Origin: Candidatus Pseudoruminococcus merdavium
GTDB taxonomy: Bacteria; Bacillota; Clostridia; Oscillospirales; Ruminococcaceae
Length of the DNA stretch: 64,000 bases
Assembly (NCBI GenBank): GCA_904419745.1
Contig: CAJFSS010000011.1
Coordinates: 27,927 to 91,926, forward strand
Direction: 5' to 3'
The position numbers and the translations under genes are program-made. Position 1 is the stretch's first letter; each line of letters begins with the position of its first letter. The notes under the pieces were generated by a model. The model saw only the letters and a program-made list of their open reading frames with translations. It searched no databases and was not told the origin of the DNA. Of this stretch, positions 35,341 to 45,348 are shown in pieces.

Positions 35341-37326
35341 CTACTGACGTCCAAATTTTTTCTCAATTTCACTGCGTTTCAGTGTAATGGCAACCGGCCT
35401 GCCATGTGGACAATAGCGGACGTCATCTTCAAACAGGATGGTTTGCACAATCCTTTCCATCTCCATCGGGGTACTTTTATCGTGTGCTTTGATGGAGCTG
35501 CGGCAAGCAACAGAATGGTACAGATCGTCAAGTTTTTCCGGCGTCAAATCGTGAACTCCCCCAGAAAGTTTTCCTGCAAGTTCTTCCAAAAGCTCTTGTA
35601 TATCATCTTCTTCCAGGTACATTGGCATAGCGCGTACAAGCAATGTTTTGGAACCAAAATCCTCTGCTTCAATTCCCAAAGTAGATAATATGTCAAGCTC
35701 AGTGAGTAGAGTTGCATAATTTTCCGCGGATAAGGAGATCATCAGTGGTTCCAGTAAGACCTGGCTGTTGGAAGCATCATCGGTTGCACGTAAATGATTG
35801 AAAAGGATCCGTTCATGTGCTGCATGTTTGTCAATCAGAAGAAGCTCCTCTCCACGTTCTACCAGCAGATATGTCCCAAAAGCCTCGCCAATCATGTGAA
35901 ACCCTTTTTCTTCCCCGTTAATATCAGCAGCTTTGGAAGCCATGGATTGTGGCGGGGTTTCTTTATTAGGAGGAGTCTCCTGACGCTTTTGGTGGGAGTT
36001 CGAAAAATGGAACTGCGCGCCTTCTTTTTTTTGAAGGAAATCAGAAAACCTCTGCATTCCAGAAGAAGGCTTTGCTTCTTCATGGGAGATCTCCACAGGC
36101 ACTTTCCTTTTTGTAAAGGAATCTCCAATCCCATGCAGTGATCCGTTGTCAAAGAACATTTCCTTATAAGGACGCGACGATCCAGAAGAAAAAGAAATGG
36201 GTTCCCCTTTTCCTTCCTGATGTATTTGCTCCAATGCAGAAATGGCCTTGAATTGCCCCAACGACATCTGCTGAGGCGGGACAATTTTTTCCTGTGGAAC
36301 CGACGGCTTTTCTTTCAAAACAATGCTTTCAAATTCAATTTCTTTTGAAAGCGTGTTTTTTACTGCATGGAACACTGCGTCGAATACCATTTTTTCCTGC
36401 ACAAAACGCACTTCAATTTTTGCCGGATGTACATTGACATCGACTAGTTCGGCAGGCATTTCTACCATTAAAACACAAGCTGGGAATTTTTGCACCATAA
36501 TTGCATGTTTGTATGCTTGTTCCAGAGCAGCAGCACAGGTACGGGACTTGACGAATCGCCCGTTTATAAAAAAATTCTGTAAAGTGCGATTGGCACGGCT
36601 CTGTTCTGGTTTGGAAACAAAGCCGCTTACCTTTACACAATCAAAAGTATATTCAACCGGCAACATTCCCTTGGCAACATTTTTTCCAAGTACGCTGTAT
36701 ATAGCAGAAAGGAGCTTTCCATCTCCAGGAGTGTTGAGGTATTCCCTGTTATCCCGCAGAACCCGAAAAGAAATTTCCGGATGAGATAGTGCGATTTTTT
36801 CCACTACTCCGCATACGGAGTTTGCTTCAGAAACATCCTTTTTCAGAAATTTCATACGGGCCGGGGTATTATAAAACAGATCTTTTACAATAATGGTTGT
36901 CCCCTGTGGACATCCAGCTTCTCCAAAAGAGATGATTTCCCCACCTTCCAATGAAATTTCTGTTCCAGCTAGAGAACCCTCTGTTTTTGTCATCATCTGG
37001 ACACGGGATACCGCTGCTATCGAAGCAAGTGCTTCCCCACGGAATCCCAAAGTCAGAATATGTTCCAAATCATCTTCGGAAGAAATTTTGCTGGTTGCAT
37101 GGCGTAAAAATGCAGTTTTTACACTGTCTTGTTCAATTCCGCTCCCGTTATCTGTTACACGCAAATAGGTAATCCCGCCGTTTTTTATTTCCACTGTAAT
37201 TACGCTTGCCTTTGCGTCGATGGAGTTTTCCACCAATTCCTTGACTACAGAAGATGGGCGCTCACAGACTTCTCCCGCGGCGATTAGTTCTGCAACGTGC
37301 TTATCAAGTACCTGAATTTTTGCCAT
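35341..37326 (-). CDS. mutL: DNA mismatch repair protein MutL
   Basis: 661 residues. N-terminal GHKL ATPase (ELVENSIDAKAS, DNGSGI, GFRGEALASI), Ser/Gln-rich linker (about 350-460), and a C-terminal dimer domain with the endonuclease motif DKHAAHERI and CPHGRP, so it is a nicking-type MutL as in MutH-less bacteria. RBS AAAGGAG. Twenty bases after mutS. Confidence 0.95.
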   Translation of the reverse strand: MAKIQVLDKHVAELIAAGEVCERPSSVVKELVENSIDAKASVITVEIKNGGITYLRVTDNGSGIEQDSVKTAFLRHATSKISSEDDLEHILTLGFRGEALASIAAVSRVQMMTKTEGSLAGTEISLEGGEIISFGEAGCPQGTTIIVKDLFYNTPARMKFLKKDVSEANSVCGVVEKIALSHPEISFRVLRDNREYLNTPGDGKLLSAIYSVLGKNVAKGMLPVEYTFDCVKVSGFVSKPEQSRANRTLQNFFINGRFVKSRTCAAALEQAYKHAIMVQKFPACVLMVEMPAELVDVNVHPAKIEVRFVQEKMVFDAVFHAVKNTLSKEIEFESIVLKEKPSVPQEKIVPPQQMSLGQFKAISALEQIHQEGKGEPISFSSGSSRPYKEMFFDNGSLHGIGDSFTKRKVPVEISHEEAKPSSGMQRFSDFLQKKEGAQFHFSNSHQKRQETPPNKETPPQSMASKAADINGEEKGFHMIGEAFGTYLLVERGEELLLIDKHAAHERILFNHLRATDDASNSQVLLEPLMISLSAENYATLLTELDILSTLGIEAEDFGSKTLLVRAMPMYLEEDDIQELLEELAGKLSGGVHDLTPEKLDDLYHSVACRSSIKAHDKSTPMEMERIVQTILFEDDVRYCPHGRPVAITLKRSEIEKKFGRQ

Positions 37327-37345
37327 GCTTTCAGCTCCTTTCCCT

Positions 37346-39946
37346 TTATAGCATTGCTTTTAGTTCATAGAGTTTGTTGAGTGCTTCAATCGGAGTGAGT
37401 GTGTTCAAATCAATCTGTTCAATCGCAGCGGCAAGTTCATCTCTTGCGGAAGAGGTAAAGGAAATCTGCCCCAAATCCTCCGTGGGTTCCGGGGCGGATT
37501 TTGTTTTGGCCACTGGGCCGCCCTGATCGAGTTCCGCTAAAATTTTCTTTGCACGGCTGACAACACTTTCCGGGATTCCCGCCAGTTTTGCCACCTCAAT
37601 ACCATAACTTTCGTCCGCTCCCCCACGGATAATCTTGCGCAGGAACGTGATATCATCCCCACGCTTTTTGACGGCAATATTATAGTTGACCACTCCGTCT
37701 AAAAGGGATTCCAGTTCCGTAAGTTCATGATAATGGGTCGCAAATAAGGTTTTTGCGCCAAGCTTTCGACGATCTGTAATGTATTCGATTACCGCGCGCG
37801 CAATACTCATTCCGTCATAGGTAGAAGTCCCCCGTCCAATTTCATCCAAAATAAGCAAACTCTGTTTTGTCGCATTCTTCAGGATATGTGCAACCTCGTT
37901 CATTTCTACCATGAAGGTAGATTGTCCGGAAGACAAGTCATCTGAAGCGCCAATTCTCGTAAATATCCGATCCACGACCGAAAGTTTTGCGGATTTTGCA
38001 GGAACATAACAGCCTATTTGTGACATCAGGCAGATTAGCGCAACTTGGCGCATATAAGTGGATTTTCCTGCCATATTTGGGCCGGTGATGACCAGCATCC
38101 GATTATCCTTTTCATCCATACGGGTGTCGTTTGGTACAAAAGCAGTGTCTTTGAGCAGGGCTTCTACCACAGGATGGCGCCCTTCCTCAATGATAATTTC
38201 TCCATTCATGGTCACATCCGGACAGCAGTATCCCCTTGCACGGGAAACATTGGCAAAGGAACACATGACATCCAATTTTGCCACTGCAGAAGCAGTATTT
38301 TGAATTCGATGGAGCTGGGAAGCGGTAAAATCCTGCACCTGACGGAACATCTCCAGTTCCAGCGCAACCACCCGTTCACTTGCCCCTAAAATCTTATCCT
38401 CAATGTCTTTCAGTTCCTGGGTGATATAGCGTTCCGCATTGGTCAATGTTTGTTTTCGAATGAAACTTTCCGGTACCAAAGCCGTATTTAGTTTTGTGAC
38501 TTCAATATAATAGCCAAACACTTTGTTATATCCGACTTTTAAAGTCTTTATTCCGGTTTCTTCCCGGTATTTTGCCTCAATATCGGAAAGGATTTGTTTG
38601 CTGTTTTTCAAAATGCTATGAAGTTCATCGATTTCCGCGTTAAAACCGGGACGAATCATTCCTCCATCTTTTGTAGAAATGGGAGGATCGTCAATGATTG
38701 CGTTTTCGATAACCTCTTTGACGTCTTCTAAGGTATCCAGTTGTGTATGTATTTCCCTGAGCAACCCGCATTTTGCATTTTTTAACAGTTCCTTTAATTT
38801 GGGAATACTCCCCGCTGCATCTGACAGAGAGCGCATTTCCCTGGGACTGGCCGTACCGTATACAATCCTCGTCATCAAACGTTCCAGATCATAGATACCA
38901 CCCATCTGTACAGTTAGATCGTCACACAAGATAGGATCGCTGTAAAGTTCCGATACCGCAGCGTGGCGTTTGAGAATGGCCGCCGGATTCAACAGTGGTT
39001 GTTCAATATAGCTGCGGATGAGCCGTTTGCCCATTGCCGTTTTTGTACGATCCAGTACCCAGAGCAAGCTGCCCTTCTTTTCAGAATCACGGATTGTCTG
39101 AGTTAATTCCAGGTTTTTCCTCGCATAAGAATCAAGTACCATAAAGGAATCTTCCCGGTAAAAATCCAGAGAAGTCAGACGGGTAATGAGATTTTGCTGC
39201 GTTTTTCCCAGATAGGAAATTAGAGCACCAACAGCCCGCACGGTTTCCTCACAGCCCACCATGCCCAGACGTTCCAGATTATCCACGCCAAAGTGGCTTT
39301 GGACAAGTTCCCTGGTTTGGGACAATTCAAATTCGCTGTCTTCAAGTACTTCTGCCACGCAACGGATTTTTTCTTTAAGAAAATGGGTAATGTCTTTCTT
39401 TTCCCGGATTTTCTGATTAAACAGGATCTCTGTTGGGGAAAACTTTCCAATTTCATTGATGATACTAATCTGTTCTCCATCCAAAAGCAGGGTCGCATGG
39501 ATTTCCCCGGTCGAGACATCCGCAAAACACAAACCCGTCCGCTCGTTTTCTGCAATATAAATACAGCCGATGAAGTTGTTGCAATCTTCATCCAGCATAT
39601 TGCTTTCAATCACAGTACCTGGTGTAATAACGCGGATGACCTCGCGGCGCACCAAGCCTTTGGCGGTCGCGGGGTCTTCCATCTGTTCGCAAATTGCAAT
39701 TTTATATCCTTTTTTTACAAGACGGGAGATGTAGGCGTCACAGCTGTGAAAAGGCACTCCACACATGGGGGCTCGTTCGTCCAAACCACAGTCCTTGCCT
39801 GTCAGTACCAAATCGAGTTCTTTTGCTGCAAGTTTTGCATCATCAAAGAACATTTCATAGAAATCGCCAACACGGAAAAACAGGATATGGTCCTTGTGTT
39901 CCTCTTTAATTTTCAAATATTGCTGCATCATGGGTGAAAGTGCCAT
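37346..39946 (-). CDS. mutS: DNA mismatch repair protein MutS
   Basis: 866 residues. Mismatch-binding N terminus with FFRVGDFYEMF (the Phe-x-Glu reading head), connector and clamp domains, and the ABC ATPase with Walker A GPNMAGKSTYMRQ, signature STFMVEM and Walker B LLILDEIGRGTS. Recognises base mismatches and recruits MutL. Full length. Confidence 0.96.
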   Translation of the reverse strand: MALSPMMQQYLKIKEEHKDHILFFRVGDFYEMFFDDAKLAAKELDLVLTGKDCGLDERAPMCGVPFHSCDAYISRLVKKGYKIAICEQMEDPATAKGLVRREVIRVITPGTVIESNMLDEDCNNFIGCIYIAENERTGLCFADVSTGEIHATLLLDGEQISIINEIGKFSPTEILFNQKIREKKDITHFLKEKIRCVAEVLEDSEFELSQTRELVQSHFGVDNLERLGMVGCEETVRAVGALISYLGKTQQNLITRLTSLDFYREDSFMVLDSYARKNLELTQTIRDSEKKGSLLWVLDRTKTAMGKRLIRSYIEQPLLNPAAILKRHAAVSELYSDPILCDDLTVQMGGIYDLERLMTRIVYGTASPREMRSLSDAAGSIPKLKELLKNAKCGLLREIHTQLDTLEDVKEVIENAIIDDPPISTKDGGMIRPGFNAEIDELHSILKNSKQILSDIEAKYREETGIKTLKVGYNKVFGYYIEVTKLNTALVPESFIRKQTLTNAERYITQELKDIEDKILGASERVVALELEMFRQVQDFTASQLHRIQNTASAVAKLDVMCSFANVSRARGYCCPDVTMNGEIIIEEGRHPVVEALLKDTAFVPNDTRMDEKDNRMLVITGPNMAGKSTYMRQVALICLMSQIGCYVPAKSAKLSVVDRIFTRIGASDDLSSGQSTFMVEMNEVAHILKNATKQSLLILDEIGRGTSTYDGMSIARAVIEYITDRRKLGAKTLFATHYHELTELESLLDGVVNYNIAVKKRGDDITFLRKIIRGGADESYGIEVAKLAGIPESVVSRAKKILAELDQGGPVAKTKSAPEPTEDLGQISFTSSARDELAAAIEQIDLNTLTPIEALNKLYELKAML

Positions 39947-39982
39947 ATCTTCTCTCCGTCCTCCTCAAAATGTCGTTTTCAC

Positions 39983-40390
39983 TTAATGGCAACCAGCGCA
40001 AGAGGAACAGCTTCCTGTACATGCAGCGGGGTCGACCGTCTGCGGATCCTCTCCATTGACCGCCATCATCAAAATTGCGCTGATCTGGTTCATCATGGTA
40101 TCCACTTTTGTTTTCGCTTCATTATACCGCATCATATTTTCATTGCTCATAATTTTACCGTAAGCGTCGCGCAACTCTTTATCCAGATGAGCCAGGCGTT
40201 CATTATTCTTTTCCTCTTCTTTTTTGTTCATTTCTTCGCTGATAGCAATGCGTTTTAGGTTGAATTCTCCAATTGCATCCTGCAAATCCTTATCATTGTC
40301 GTTTGCGGTTTTGGCCATCTGCAAGGTGATATATGCTTCATCCTCTTGGATTGCTGTACCGAGATCACGTGCTAATTGAATCAAATCCAT
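39983..40390 (-). CDS. YlbF family protein with C-terminal cysteine motif
   Basis: 135 residues. Helical YlbF/YmcA domain, then a C-terminal CTGSCSSCAGCH. In Bacillus the YlbF-YmcA-YaaT complex carries iron-sulfur clusters and directs RNase Y; a cluster ligand role for this tail fits but is inferred. Between miaB and mutS, coding 15 bases from miaB's stop, the usual place. Confidence 0.85.
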   Translation of the reverse strand: MDLIQLARDLGTAIQEDEAYITLQMAKTANDNDKDLQDAIGEFNLKRIAISEEMNKKEEEKNNERLAHLDKELRDAYGKIMSNENMMRYNEAKTKVDTMMNQISAILMMAVNGEDPQTVDPAACTGSCSSCAGCH

Positions 40391-40405
40391 GGTTTTTCCT
40401 CCTAA

Positions 40406-41836
40406 TTATCTCAGCTCACCGAGCACAGCCCAGTTGAGCGCTTTGGTAATAGTTACATTGACAAATTTTCCTATCAGGGAATCTTCTCCCGGAAAATCCA
40501 CAATCACGTTGGAATCGCTTCGTCCGGTAAGGTAGCCTTCCCCTGTTTTTCCCGGTCCTTCCGGCAAAACACGCAAGGTCTTGCCAACAAGGGCCTGATA
40601 TTTTCCCTCTCCGATTTTTTCCTGAACAGCGAGTAATTCCCGGAACCATTTTCCCTTTTCCTCCTGGGAAACAGGATCGGGCATGTCATAAGCTTTTGTC
40701 CCTTTCCGGGGAGAAAAAATGAAGGTATATAGAGAATCATATCCTACTTGTTCAATCAAACTCACTGTCTGTAAAAATTCCTCATAGGTTTCCCCTGGAA
40801 ACCCAACGATAATATCACTGGTAAAAGAGACATTTGGAATTTTCTGTTTTGCGTATTCAATCAAAGAAAGATAGCTCTCCCTGGTATACCGGCGGTTCAT
40901 CGCTTTCAGTACCCGGCTGTTCCCACTTTGAACCGGTAAATGGATATGATTGCAGACTTTGTCACAGCGGGCAATCGTATCAATCAATTCATGGGTACAG
41001 TCTTTGGGGTGAGAGGTCATAAAACGGATACGAAATTCCCCATCCAAATCGTTGATTTTCTGTAAAAGCTGAGGAAAGCGAATCCCATTTTGCAGGTCGT
41101 TTCCATAGGAATTTACATTTTGCCCAAGCAGGGTAATGTCTTTGTACCCATGTGCGATCAGTTCCCTTGCCTCTTCCAGAATATCCTCAGGTTGACGGCT
41201 GCGCTCCCTTCCCCGGACATAGGGGACTACACAATAGGTGCAAAAATTATTGCACCCATACATAATGGGAAGCCATGCCTTAAACTGCCCATCCCGATGG
41301 GTGGGCAGTCCTTCTGCAATCACGCCGTCGCTTTGGGAAATTTCAAACACTCTGCAGTGGGATGACAATGCCTGATAAAAGAGTTCCGGAAACCGATGCA
41401 TCGCATGAGTACCAAACACCAAATCCACATAAGGGTAACTCTTTTTAATCTTCTGAGCAACATGTTCCTGCTGCATCATGCAACCGCACAAACCAATCAG
41501 CATGGAAGGATTTCTCCGTTTGTTGTTTTTCAAAGCTCCAACATTTCCAAAAACCCGGTCTTCCGCATGTTCACGGATAGCACAGGTGTTATACAGAACA
41601 AAGTCCGCGCCTTCTGGGGAATCCACAAGCTGATATCCCATTTCTTCGAGCATTCCTTTTAGCTTTTCCCCATCCGCTACATTTCCCTGGCACCCATAAG
41701 TGCGCACAAATGCTTTTGGATAGTTGCCCTGACTGAGGAAGCGCGCTTCACTGATATCATGCACTAACAGCATGAATTCCCGCTGCCGGTCAATTTCTTC
41801 GGCGGGAACCGCAACCTTTCTATTTAGGTTCGCCAT
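40406..41836 (-). CDS. miaB: tRNA-2-methylthio-N6-dimethylallyladenosine synthase
   Basis: 476 residues. N-terminal UPF0004 domain with three cluster cysteines (TYGCQGN, NTCAIRE, GCMMQQE), radical-SAM motif CNNFCTYCVVPY near 195, and a C-terminal TRAM domain. Adds the 2-methylthio group to i6A37. First gene of the miaB-ylbF-mutSL-miaA-hfq run; own promoter at 41923-41951. Confidence 0.96.
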   Translation of the reverse strand: MANLNRKVAVPAEEIDRQREFMLLVHDISEARFLSQGNYPKAFVRTYGCQGNVADGEKLKGMLEEMGYQLVDSPEGADFVLYNTCAIREHAEDRVFGNVGALKNNKRRNPSMLIGLCGCMMQQEHVAQKIKKSYPYVDLVFGTHAMHRFPELFYQALSSHCRVFEISQSDGVIAEGLPTHRDGQFKAWLPIMYGCNNFCTYCVVPYVRGRERSRQPEDILEEARELIAHGYKDITLLGQNVNSYGNDLQNGIRFPQLLQKINDLDGEFRIRFMTSHPKDCTHELIDTIARCDKVCNHIHLPVQSGNSRVLKAMNRRYTRESYLSLIEYAKQKIPNVSFTSDIIVGFPGETYEEFLQTVSLIEQVGYDSLYTFIFSPRKGTKAYDMPDPVSQEEKGKWFRELLAVQEKIGEGKYQALVGKTLRVLPEGPGKTGEGYLTGRSDSNVIVDFPGEDSLIGKFVNVTITKALNWAVLGELR

Positions 41837-41922
41837 GTATTATAGTTCCTTTCCAGGGCCTCCTAAAATAAGATTGGAAGTGCCCTTTCATGACAAATTG
41901 CGACGTAAATGCCGTACTGTTA

Positions 41923-41951
41923 ATTATACCTTTTTCCTGTGTTTTCGTCAA
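41923..41951 (-). promoter_or_regulatory. promoter of the miaB-mutSL-miaA-hfq run
   Basis: TTGACG and TATAAT separated by 17 bases on the minus strand; leader of about 80 bases. Confidence 0.8.
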
Positions 41952-42021
41952 TGAAAAAACAGGCTCCATACGGAATGTATCCTGTGCCTTTTTCTGTTGA
42001 TAACAGAAAAATTTCCCATAG

Positions 42022-42055
42022 AAAACAGCCGTATGTTTAAAAATACGGCTGTTTT
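42022..42055 (-). terminator. terminator after the 42054 gene
   Basis: AAAACAGCCGTATG pairs with its complement around a short AT loop; T run follows on the minus strand. Confidence 0.88.
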
Positions 42056-42242
42056 ATCCTTTTTCTTCGAACCATTCGCACGCAGGAAAATCTTTTGCCA
42101 CTCTGGTGCCTTCTCCAACACGGAAATTACGGCTAAAAAAACTTCCCCGTTTCCGGCAAAAATAGTACCCTCTTCTTGTGTAAATATGGTTTCTTTGATC
42201 TTCCACTAAAAAACGACAGTTGGCACAAATTCTTTGTTTCAT
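42054..42242 (-). CDS. hypothetical 62-residue cysteine protein
   Basis: Four cysteines (C6-x2-C9, C29, C55) with aromatic and basic residues in between, the pattern of a small zinc-ribbon-like or Fe-S protein. No family recognised. Starts four bases beyond the CPBP-gene stop, and the terminator at 42022 overlaps its end, so it is the last gene of the 43554-42054 operon. Confidence 0.6.
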   Translation of the reverse strand: MKQRICANCRFLVEDQRNHIYTRRGYYFCRKRGSFFSRNFRVGEGTRVAKDFPACEWFEEKG

Positions 42243-42246
42243 ATTA

Positions 42247-43176
42247 TCATGCCAAAATGTTCACAAGAATAAGTACAAGGGTTGCGGTTGCATAAACCGC
42301 CATTCCTGGATTGCACAGAGCAAGCCTGACTTTTGTCTTCCCAAATACCGGAAGCCCCGGCGCAAGTCTGCGAAAGCGATAAAAATTCACAGCAAATAGC
42401 ACAATTGCCGAGATCATCAACACAATCACAAAAATTCCCATCAACCCAATAACGAGTTCCCATTTTGATGTGGCAAGCAGTGGGAAAATAACGCCTCCGC
42501 AGAGATTGACAAACATATGTAGCCCCACCGTATATCCAATGTGCCCAGTGCGTAGCGCCACAAACGCAAAAGCGCATCCAATTGCAAAGGCATAGAACAT
42601 TTGATAGAGATTTCCGTGAAACATAGCGAATAGAAGTGCAGAAAAGAAAATACTCATTTTTTCCCCATAAGGCTTCAATCGGTTTAAGATCATTCCACGG
42701 AACACCAGCTCTTCAAAAAAAGGCGCCAGGATAACTGAAAACAAAATGGTTACCCAAATGTTTTCCGTTGCCGAAGCAACAGGGTTTATCACTGGAGAAC
42801 CTTTAAAGATACTGATAACTTCGTTTAGCCATACGGAAAAATAATTAAAAAGATACATTCCGCCAAGGGAAATCACTGCCCAAGTCATAATTTCATCCAC
42901 CCGCATACGGAGCTTTTGCTGCGCATGGACTGCAGGAATAGTTTTTACAATCAGATAAAAAACAGGAATTCCTACCCCATAAAAAGATAGAGCAGAAACA
43001 AGGTTCAAAAACAGTTGGGAAGCGGCGACCCTTCGAGAAAGGAACTGCATGCCCAAAATCAATAAAACCCCAAGGGCTTGCATGATAATCATCATTACAA
43101 CGCACCCAAATGAAAGAACCGTACAGGTATGTTTCATTGTCCTGGCATTGTCCTGGTAATAGTTTGGCTGCTGCAT
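42247..43176 (-). CDS. CPBP family intramembrane metalloprotease
   Basis: 309 residues, about eight membrane helices. The Abi/CAAX motifs are present: EELVFRG (glutamates, arginine) and the histidine of AMFHGNLYQ, with HMFVNLCGG as third. May process prenylated or other membrane peptides; in Firmicutes such proteins often confer self-immunity to bacteriocins, but no bacteriocin gene is seen. 18 bases downstream of the VOC gene. Confidence 0.88.
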   Translation of the reverse strand: MQQPNYYQDNARTMKHTCTVLSFGCVVMMIIMQALGVLLILGMQFLSRRVAASQLFLNLVSALSFYGVGIPVFYLIVKTIPAVHAQQKLRMRVDEIMTWAVISLGGMYLFNYFSVWLNEVISIFKGSPVINPVASATENIWVTILFSVILAPFFEELVFRGMILNRLKPYGEKMSIFFSALLFAMFHGNLYQMFYAFAIGCAFAFVALRTGHIGYTVGLHMFVNLCGGVIFPLLATSKWELVIGLMGIFVIVLMISAIVLFAVNFYRFRRLAPGLPVFGKTKVRLALCNPGMAVYATATLVLILVNILA

Positions 43177-43194
43177 ATCTTGCCCCCCTCTTTA

Positions 43195-43554
43195 TTACAA
43201 TATCTTTTGAATTTCAACGGTATAACCGTTCGGATCTTTCATAAAAAAAGAATAAACAGGAAACTTATCGTGATATTTTGGCGGGCATAAGACGCATTCC
43301 TGTTTTTTCTTACGGATTTCCTGGTAATACCTGTCTACATCTTCAATCTCGGGTGCATTAAAAGAAATACAGACACCGTCGGCCATGGGTCTCCCATCGT
43401 CATATTTACAAAATCCAAGGTAGCCATATCCACTGTCCAAAATGATGCAATTTTCCATTTCCCTGTATACCGTTATCCCGGTTACGGTGGCATAGAAATC
43501 CAGAGTAGCATGGAGATCCTTGCAGGGAAAAAAGATAATATTGGATGTCAGCAT
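43195..43554 (-). CDS. VOC (glyoxalase/bleomycin-resistance) family protein
   Basis: 119 residues, two beta-alpha-beta3 modules. FFMKDPNGYTVEIQ near the C terminus supplies a metal-binding glutamate of the fold. Substrate unknown. RBS CGGGAGGAC. Same strand between the phosphodiesterase-type hydrolase and CPBP genes. Confidence 0.83.
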   Translation of the reverse strand: MLTSNIIFFPCKDLHATLDFYATVTGITVYREMENCIILDSGYGYLGFCKYDDGRPMADGVCISFNAPEIEDVDRYYQEIRKKKQECVLCPPKYHDKFPVYSFFMKDPNGYTVEIQKIL

Positions 43555-43573
43555 GTCCTGTCCTCCCGAAAAA

Positions 43574-44398
43574 TTATTTCAGCCTAAGAACTGCTGTGAG
43601 CGGATAATGATCCGATGGATATCTCCCGGCTTCGTTATAGCAATCCACTTTGGTTTCTACTACTTCAAAGTCCGAAGAGACAAAAATATAATCAATATGG
43701 CTTTTGTTCTTTCTTTTATTGACAAATTTCCCATGGAACCCATGATGGGTATTGACATAACCATCATGATAGGCCCCGCCTTCGAGATAAGCATCTTTGA
43801 GAGGGATGCCATATTTTTTGGAGCGTTCCAAAAGAATCTTGACAGTCTTGCTGGTGGGTCTTGCGTTGAGATCTCCCATCAAAATCATTGGCGTGGGATC
43901 ATTTTTCATAAATTCTGCCATATGGCGCAGAATCAAATCTGCCCCCAGATGACGCGCTGGCCCACAGATATGATCAAAATGGGTATTAAACACCCGAATT
44001 CGCCTTCCACTGTCCTTCAAATACACGTCTGCTACTGTACAAATCCGCGGAAATACTGCAAAATAGGCACGGCTGCCGGGAATATGCGGGGTTTTGGATA
44101 ACCAGAAAGTCTCCACATCCCGCACATTTGCTTTTTCATTGTTAATAATGATATCGCTGTGCTCGTTTTTCATTTCCTTATTGCGGCCTTCTCCAAAAAT
44201 GCTGTATCCTGTCAGCAAGTTACAGATATCTTCCCGCATAGAAGGCAGCAATTCCTGAACGCCAATAATGGCGGCATCTGATCGTCTGATAAATGCAGCG
44301 GCAAGTTCTCTACGGTATTTCCACCGGTTTTCATTGTCGTGACGGCTATCGCGGCGAAGATTAAATGTCATTACCTTAATGGTGTTTTCGGATTGCAT
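43574..44398 (-). CDS. endonuclease/exonuclease/phosphatase family protein
   Basis: 274 residues, DNase I-like fold. Catalytic motifs MTFNLRRD (metal-binding Asn), GVQEL (Glu), MGDLNARP (Asp-x-Asn), and the final PSDHYPL (Asp-His). No signal peptide. Acts on a phosphodiester or phosphomonoester; nucleic acid, inositol phosphate and sphingomyelin are all possible. RBS CGAGGTG. Confidence 0.87.
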   Translation of the reverse strand: MQSENTIKVMTFNLRRDSRHDNENRWKYRRELAAAFIRRSDAAIIGVQELLPSMREDICNLLTGYSIFGEGRNKEMKNEHSDIIINNEKANVRDVETFWLSKTPHIPGSRAYFAVFPRICTVADVYLKDSGRRIRVFNTHFDHICGPARHLGADLILRHMAEFMKNDPTPMILMGDLNARPTSKTVKILLERSKKYGIPLKDAYLEGGAYHDGYVNTHHGFHGKFVNKRKNKSHIDYIFVSSDFEVVETKVDCYNEAGRYPSDHYPLTAVLRLK

Positions 44399-44651
44399 AG
44401 AATGACACCTCGAAAAACAAAATAAGTAGTATTATGAGAGCCAAGCTCCTGTTTTAATTGCTGTTCATACATGGTCACTATTATAGCACCTTTTTTGTCA
44501 AAAAGATAGTACCAGAACCGTACATATATTGCTAATCCCATAAAATTATGATAAATTATTGATAAAGTTTCCTTTCCAAAAGTGTAATGGATGCAAAGAG
44601 GAAATGAGAGAATTATAATTGCAATTATTTTTTGATAAGGAGACGTTTTCT

Positions 44652-44810
44652 ATGCCTCAACAGCCACCGGAAAAACAACCCACAACCAAAAAAAGCCCAT
44701 TTGGTACAGAGAATTTTGAACGAAAAAAACCTTCCGTTCTTCGAACTTTGATCATGACTCTTGCTGTGATTGCAGTTCTAATTTTAATAGGATATTTTTT
44801 TGGAAAATAA
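44652..44810 (+). CDS. 52-residue single-span membrane protein
   Basis: Pro/Gln/Lys-rich N-terminal part (PQQPPEKQPTTKK), one hydrophobic C-terminal helix ending in YFFGK. AAGGAGACG sits eight bases ahead of ATG 44652; a TTG start at 44619 has no site. Unknown family; tail-anchored topology is inferred. Monocistronic. Confidence 0.6.
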   Translation: MPQQPPEKQPTTKKSPFGTENFERKKPSVLRTLIMTLAVIAVLILIGYFFGK

Positions 44811-44858
44811 ATAGCTCTGCAGATGAGTGCTTTCCTTTCACAAAGGAGACTCCTGAAA

Positions 44859-45303
44859 ATGATTGTCGACTGGAAAAATAAATTTTTGACGCTGGAATGC
44901 TATAAATATTTTTTCATGCTGTATGTACCGTCCTTCCTGGGGAACATTTAAAACAAAGGCGAAGTCCTATCGCCATGACCTGGATGTACATATTTTTTGG
45001 TTGGCTGGAGCATCAGCAACTGTGTGGGATAATTGTAGTAAAGCTGCAAAGTTTCCAAACAGCAGAAATTTTTGGAATTGCCATTAAGCCAAAAAACAGA
45101 AAAAAAGAATTGGAAGACGAATGATACATCACATTTTTCAGGTTCTTCCCATTTCTGCTTTCATTGCAGAAACAGACGACGGTGCCGTTGGTTTTTATCG
45201 AAAATGTCAATTTAAGACAGAGGAATTTTTTCAAGAATACGATGGAAATCAATATAGGAGATATTGCTGCGTTCTGAAAAAGAGATTGATATTTTATCAT
45301 TGA
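44859..45303 (+). pseudogene. degraded GNAT acetyltransferase
   Basis: ATG at 44859 follows AAAGGAG but runs into a stop after 30 codons. From 45003 one frame reads WLEHQQLCGIIVVK and GIAIKPKNRKK; after a run of A (about 45100) the other frame continues RIGRRMIHHIF, together the acetyl-CoA loop and following helix of a GNAT fold, then GFYRKCQFKTEEFF and CVLKK. At least two frameshifts are needed, so it is not a functional gene. Confidence 0.7.
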
Positions 45304-45306
45304 ACT

Positions 45307-45348
45307 ACAAAGCAGAAAGGTCCACGAAAACGGGCCTTTCTGCTTTGT
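45307..45348. terminator. bidirectional terminator
   Basis: CAAAGCAGAAAGG pairs with CCTTTCTGCTTTG between the convergent acetyltransferase remnant and helicase. Confidence 0.85.

Noticed and set aside
44399..44500. 33-codon minus ORF in the leader of the phosphodiesterase-type gene
   Set aside because: It overlaps that gene's start out of frame and has no convincing ribosome site.
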